Assembly: GCA_963726005.1 (NCBI GenBank)
Contig: CAVSAT010000002.1
Coordinates: 310,001-374,000, forward strand
DNA: 64,000 bases
Direction: 5' to 3'
From: Bog-473 sp963726005
GTDB taxonomy: Bacteria > Actinomycetota > Acidimicrobiia > Acidimicrobiales > RAAP-2
The notes beneath the pieces were generated by a model. It had not been told where the DNA came from. It saw nothing but the letters and a program-made list of their open reading frames with translations, and ran no database searches. Numbering within the stretch: the first letter of the stretch is position 1; each line of letters opens with the position of its first letter. The translations under genes were made by a program, and so were the position numbers. Positions 60,177 through 64,000 of this stretch are shown here, in pieces.

Positions 60177-61589
60177 TTAATAGGACCGGCCCACGACGGC
60201 CACGAGGTCCTTCTCGTGGTCGCCCGGCTCGGCCAACGACCCGTCGGGGCGCTGGAGGCAGCGCACGGAGACCGCTTGGTGAGCCAGCCGGTCCTCCCCG
60301 TCGGGCCCGAGGGCTCCGAGGCGGACCCGGGCGAAGCCCACCTTTCCCGCCTCGACGGCGTCCTCGATGGACGCCGCGTCCACCGTCCGGGCCTCCAGGG
60401 CCGCCGCCGCCTCGGCCAGCAGCTCGGCCCCTGCCGTCGCCAGCACGGTCCCGACGGTGTCGGCCACGGCGCCGAGGGGGACGTTCTGCTTCTCCCGGCG
60501 GTGGCGTACGACGACGGTGACGTTGCCCTCCGCGAGGTCACGCGGGCCCACCTCGACCCGCGCCGGTACGCCCTTGAGCTCCCAACCCACACTGCGGCGG
60601 CCGAAGGACGTGTCGGTGCGGTCGTCGAGGCGCACCCGGTGCCCCGCCGACCGCAGCTCCGCCACCAACGTGTCAGCCGCCGTGCGCACCTCCGGAGCGT
60701 CCTTCACGACGAGCACCACGACCTGCACCGGCGCCAGCGCGGGGGGGAGCCGGAGGCCGAAGTCGTCGCCGTGGCCCATCACGAGTGCCCCGACGAGGCG
60801 CGTGGACACACCCCACGACGTCTGCCACACGTACTCGAGCGCGCCGGACGCGTTGGAGAAGGTGATGTCGAAGGGTTGCGAGAAGTTCTGTCCCAACTCG
60901 TGGCTCGTGCCCATCTGCAGCGCCTTGCCGTCGCCCATCATCCCCTCGCACGTCCAGGTGCGGTTCGCGCCGGCGAACCGCTCGCGCGCCGTCTTGTGCC
61001 CGGTGAGCACGGGGACGCGCAGCACGTCGACCATCGTCGAGCGGTAGACGTCGTTCAAGATGCGCAGTGCGTAGGCGCGCGCGTCGTCCTCGGTGGCGTG
61101 CGCCGTGTGCCCCTCCTGCCACAGGAATTCGCTGGTACGCAGGAACAGCCTCGGGCGCAGTTCCCATCGCACGACGTTGGCCCACTGGTTGATGAGCAGC
61201 GGCAGGTCACGGTGGCTCTGCACCCACTTGGAGAAGAAATGGTTGATCACCGTCTCGCTGGTCGGGCGGACGACGAGCGGCTCGTCCAACTCCTTCCCGC
61301 CGGCGTGGGTGACCACCGCCAGCTCGGGGGCGAAACCCTCGACGTGCTCGGCCTCGAGCTTCAGGAACGCCTCGGGGATGAACAAGGGAAAGTAGGCGTT
61401 CTCTGCGCCTGCGTCCTTGATGCGCCGGTCGAGCTCGGCCTGCATCAGCTCCCAGATCCCGTACCCCCACGGGCGTATGACCATGGTGCCACGGGCCGGA
61501 CCGTTGTCCGCCATCTCGGCGCCGGCGATCACCTCCTGGTACCAACGCGGGAAGTCCTGCTCCCGCGTCACGATGGCGCCCTTGGTCAT
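60177..61589 (-). CDS. proS: prolyl-tRNA synthetase, archaeal/eukaryotic type
   Basis: A 470-residue class II synthetase. Motif 2/3 regions include VVRPTSETVINHFFSKW, WELRPRLFLRTSEFLWQEGH and GALVMGHGDDFGLRLPP. It lacks the bacterial INS editing insertion and ends in the Tyr (VVGRSY) typical of the archaeal/eukaryotic ProRS group. ATG 61589 begins the catalytic core. It follows ispG by 11 bases. Confidence 0.94.
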   Translation of the reverse strand: MTKGAIVTREQDFPRWYQEVIAGAEMADNGPARGTMVIRPWGYGIWELMQAELDRRIKDAGAENAYFPLFIPEAFLKLEAEHVEGFAPELAVVTHAGGKELDEPLVVRPTSETVINHFFSKWVQSHRDLPLLINQWANVVRWELRPRLFLRTSEFLWQEGHTAHATEDDARAYALRILNDVYRSTMVDVLRVPVLTGHKTARERFAGANRTWTCEGMMGDGKALQMGTSHELGQNFSQPFDITFSNASGALEYVWQTSWGVSTRLVGALVMGHGDDFGLRLPPALAPVQVVVLVVKDAPEVRTAADTLVAELRSAGHRVRLDDRTDTSFGRRSVGWELKGVPARVEVGPRDLAEGNVTVVVRHRREKQNVPLGAVADTVGTVLATAGAELLAEAAAALEARTVDAASIEDAVEAGKVGFARVRLGALGPDGEDRLAHQAVSVRCLQRPDGSLAEPGDHEKDLVAVVGRSY

Positions 61590-61600
61590 AGGTGCGCAGG

Positions 61601-62830
61601 CTACTGGTCGGCGTGGCGCCTGATGATCTCGATCTTCTCCGAGGTGTGGTTGGGATCCTCTCCCGTTGTCTGCAGCAGCGCGCGGCGGTCGGCCTCGGCC
61701 TCGGCCTCGGCGCTCTCGTCCGCGGCGGCGATGCGCGCCTCGACGCCCTCCGCCACGAGGCGCTCGGCCTCGTCGACGAGCGCCTGCACCATGTCCGCCT
61801 CGGGTACGACGCGGATGATCTTCCCGCGGATGAACAGGTGGCCCTTCTGTTTGCCCGCCGCGATGCCGAGGTCGGCCTCGCGCGCCTCGCCGGGGCCGTT
61901 GACCACGCAGCCCATCACCGCGACCTGAATGGGCAGGTTCAACTTCTCGAGTGCCTCCTGGGCCGCGTTGGCGACCGCGATGACGTCGACCTGGGCTCGG
62001 CCGCACGACGGGCAGGCGATGAGGTCGAGGCCCTTGCGCTCACGCAGCCCGAGCGACTCGAGCAGCTGGCGTCCGGCTCGTGCCTCCTCGACCGGATCGG
62101 CGGTGAGCGAGAACCGGATGGTGTCGCCGATTCCCTCGGCGAGCAGGGCCCCGATGCCGGCGGTGCCCTTCACCAACCCGGCGGGCGGCGGTCCCGCTTC
62201 GGTCACACCGAGATGGAGGGGGTGGTCGAAGGCCTCCGCGGCGAGCCGGTACGCCGCGATCATGAGGGCGACCGACGAGGCCTTGACCGAGATCTTGACG
62301 TCGCTGAAGCCGACCTCCTCGAAGAGGGCCAGCTCGTTGCGGGCGGACTCCACGAGCGCCTCGGGGGTGGCACCGCCGTACTTCTTGTAGAGGTCGGGGT
62401 GCAGCGACCCCGCGTTGACCCCGATGCGGATCGGCACGCCGCGGTCGCGGGCCTCGGCCGCCACCTGCTTGATCTCGGCCTCCTTGCGCAGGTTGCCCGG
62501 GTTCAGCCGCAGACCCTGCACGCCGGCCTCGAGCGCAGCGAGTGCCATCTCGTGGTGGAAGTGGATGTCGGCCACGATCGGCACCGGGGAGCGCGGCACG
62601 ATGTGGGCCAGGCCCTCCGCGGCCGCCTCCTCGTTGCAGGTGCAGCGCACGATGTCCGCGCCCGCCGCCGCCAGTGCGTAGATCTGCGCCAGGGTCCCGT
62701 CGACGTCCGCCGTCTTGGTCGTCGTCATCGATTGCACGCTGATCGGCGCGCCGTCGCCGATGGCTACGCCGCCGAGCGTGATGCGGCGGGTCGGCCGGCG
62801 GGGCGACAGCAGGGAGGAGGACAGCTCCAC
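61601..62830 (-). CDS. ispG: (E)-4-hydroxy-3-methylbut-2-enyl-diphosphate synthase
   Basis: A 409-residue MEP-pathway [4Fe-4S] enzyme. The TIM-barrel part has SVQSMTTTKTADVDGTLAQI and IVADIHFHHEMAL. Cluster cysteines are in IACPSCGRAQVD and MGCVVNGPGEA. It converts MEcPP to HMBPP. It lies 4 bases after rseP; dxr would be expected upstream beyond the window. Confidence 0.96.
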   Translation of the reverse strand: MELSSSLLSPRRPTRRITLGGVAIGDGAPISVQSMTTTKTADVDGTLAQIYALAAAGADIVRCTCNEEAAAEGLAHIVPRSPVPIVADIHFHHEMALAALEAGVQGLRLNPGNLRKEAEIKQVAAEARDRGVPIRIGVNAGSLHPDLYKKYGGATPEALVESARNELALFEEVGFSDVKISVKASSVALMIAAYRLAAEAFDHPLHLGVTEAGPPPAGLVKGTAGIGALLAEGIGDTIRFSLTADPVEEARAGRQLLESLGLRERKGLDLIACPSCGRAQVDVIAVANAAQEALEKLNLPIQVAVMGCVVNGPGEAREADLGIAAGKQKGHLFIRGKIIRVVPEADMVQALVDEAERLVAEGVEARIAAADESAEAEAEADRRALLQTTGEDPNHTSEKIEIIRRHADQ

Positions 62831-62834
62831 GGCG

Positions 62835-64000
62835 TCAGTGCGGGATCTGCAAGGGGTGGGTGATGTCGAGATAGATGCCGGCGAAGACGAACAGGGCCAG
62901 GAACGAGATGAAGATGGCGGCCACCGGGAACAGCTTGGTGATGTCGGCCCGGTAGTAGGGCTGGCCCTTCTTCGTGCGGACCCACTCGTAGGCGGCGATG
63001 GCGACGTGCCCGCCGTCGAGCGGGATCATCGGCAGCATGTTCAGGATCCCGAACACGATGTTGATCGCGATGAGCAGCATCAGGACCGAGGCCAGGCCCG
63101 CCTGTTCGGATTGCGCACCGAGGTTGGCGATGCCGACGATGGAGACGGGCCGCGGCGCCGAGCCGGGGTTGTTCACCGCGGACTGGGCTGCCTTGGGGCT
63201 GGTGACCTGGTGCAGAACCGACGTCAGCCCGTGGGGCGAGAACGTCTGCGCAATGCCCGTCACCTCCTGGTCGGTCACCTGCCACATCGTGGTGAAGGAA
63301 TTGCCCACCGCCGACAACAGCCCGACCGGCGCCGTGGCCTGCTTGATCTCGACACCGAGGTAGCCCCGGTTCCCCAGCGGCTGCCCGCCGACCGTGATGC
63401 CCTTCCCGTTGGCGGGCGTCGCCGTCACGTGGATCAGCCGCCCGCCGCGCTCCACCCCGAGAACGAGCGGCGTGCCGGCTGAGCGCTTCACGATGTCGGT
63501 CATCGCCGTCGGGCTGCTGAAGGTCTTGCCGTTGATGGAGACGATGGTGTCCCCGGGCTTGATCCCGGCCAGCGCGGCCGGCGTCTGCGTCCCCTTCCAG
63601 TGTTCGACCGCGGCAACCGAGTAGTTGTTCGTCGCCTTCCCGAAGCTGAGGACCAGGATCAGCGCCAGGACGAAGGCGATCAGGAAGTGCATGGCCGAGC
63701 CCGCCGACGCCACGATGATCCTCTGGTGGAACGGCTGCTGGCGGTAGGCCCGGGGCTCGTCCTCGGGCGCCACGTCCTCGGTGGAGGTGAACCCGGTGAT
63801 GCGCACGTACCCGCCCGCGGGGATCGCCTTGACGCCGTACTCGGTTTCGCCCCGCCGCACCGACCACAGCCGGGGCCCGAAGCCGACGAAGTACTCGGTC
63901 ACCTTCATCCCGGCCCGCTTGGCCGTCACGAAGTGGCCCAACTCGTGCAGCATCACGATCGCGATGAGGATGGCGATGAAGAGCAACAGGTAGCCCCAGC
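62835..64000 (-). CDS. rseP: site-2 zinc protease RseP-like (5' end outside window)
   Basis: At least 388 residues; the frame is open to the window end, so the N-terminus is missing. An active-site HELGHFVTAKRAGMKV starts it. A PDZ domain (AGIKPGDTIVSINGKTFSSP) and a NMLPMIPLDGGHVAIAAYE motif near the C-terminus follow, with four or more membrane helices. It cuts membrane anti-sigma factors, possibly the RskA-like protein at 21555-22331, after a first cut. Confidence 0.94.
   Translation of the reverse strand, partial: WGYLLLFIAILIAIVMLHELGHFVTAKRAGMKVTEYFVGFGPRLWSVRRGETEYGVKAIPAGGYVRITGFTSTEDVAPEDEPRAYRQQPFHQRIIVASAGSAMHFLIAFVLALILVLSFGKATNNYSVAAVEHWKGTQTPAALAGIKPGDTIVSINGKTFSSPTAMTDIVKRSAGTPLVLGVERGGRLIHVTATPANGKGITVGGQPLGNRGYLGVEIKQATAPVGLLSAVGNSFTTMWQVTDQEVTGIAQTFSPHGLTSVLHQVTSPKAAQSAVNNPGSAPRPVSIVGIANLGAQSEQAGLASVLMLLIAINIVFGILNMLPMIPLDGGHVAIAAYEWVRTKKGQPYYRADITKLFPVAAIFISFLALFVFAGIYLDITHPLQIPH

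Overview
The window is high-GC bacterial chromosome from the Actinomycetota, most likely class Acidimicrobiia. The phylum call rests on the nrdR-LysM-lexA order, the hflX-dapF-miaA-miaB block, LexA boxes of the GAAC-N4-GTTC type, RskA/SigK-type and class E sortase genes. The class is inferred more weakly from a secreted protein with many GYWLVASDGG repeats, an archaeal/eukaryotic-type prolyl-tRNA synthetase and an E. coli-type dapD. No rRNA, CRISPR array or complete insertion sequence is visible.

Bases 1-9000 look accessory. They hold the end of an MMPL exporter and a compact sulfur module: a CstR-like persulfide sensor, a DsbA-fold protein, a sulfide:quinone oxidoreductase, a single-cysteine TusE/DsrC protein and DsrE2. 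A MarR regulator with a clear operator diverges from a secreted two-gene unit (an unknown secreted protein plus a phospholipase C/acid phosphatase lipoprotein). A low-GC, broken vanZ-like gene runs into the catalytic half of a tyrosine recombinase beside tRNA-Cys, which looks like the scar of an integrated element.

Bases 9100-41100 are mixed core genome: glnD; an L,D-transpeptidase and class E sortase; an SOS locus (lexA divergent from chiZ-nrdR-PIG-L-dinB with five LexA boxes between them); DNA glycosylase fpg; an ECF sigma/anti-sigma pair; a lysine/DAP and tRNA-modification run (dapE-dapD-dapC-hflX-dapF-miaA-miaB); thrB; dacB-ftsK divergent from an SOS-boxed radical SAM gene; the repeat/SGNH secreted protein; a GDPD phosphodiesterase; an acyl-CoA ligase; and a HAD phosphatase.

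Bases 41884-64000 form an unbroken minus-strand run. Read in its own direction it is rseP-ispG-proS, rimP-nusA-ylxR-infB-rbfA-truB-ribF-rpsO-pnp, an M16 peptidase, dapB-tetR-rhomboid, tetR-ferritin-like protein, and dapA-rnj. Many neighbours overlap by 4-8 bases. With dapA, dapB, dapC, dapD, dapE and dapF all present, the window encodes nearly the whole succinylase route from aspartate semialdehyde to meso-diaminopimelate.

Six otherwise intact genes (secreted protein, vanZ-like, chiZ, a methyltransferase, dapE, dapA) each carry one single-base frameshift, several of them in short homopolymers. Two of these genes are normally essential, so the likeliest explanation is residual sequencing or assembly error rather than gene decay.
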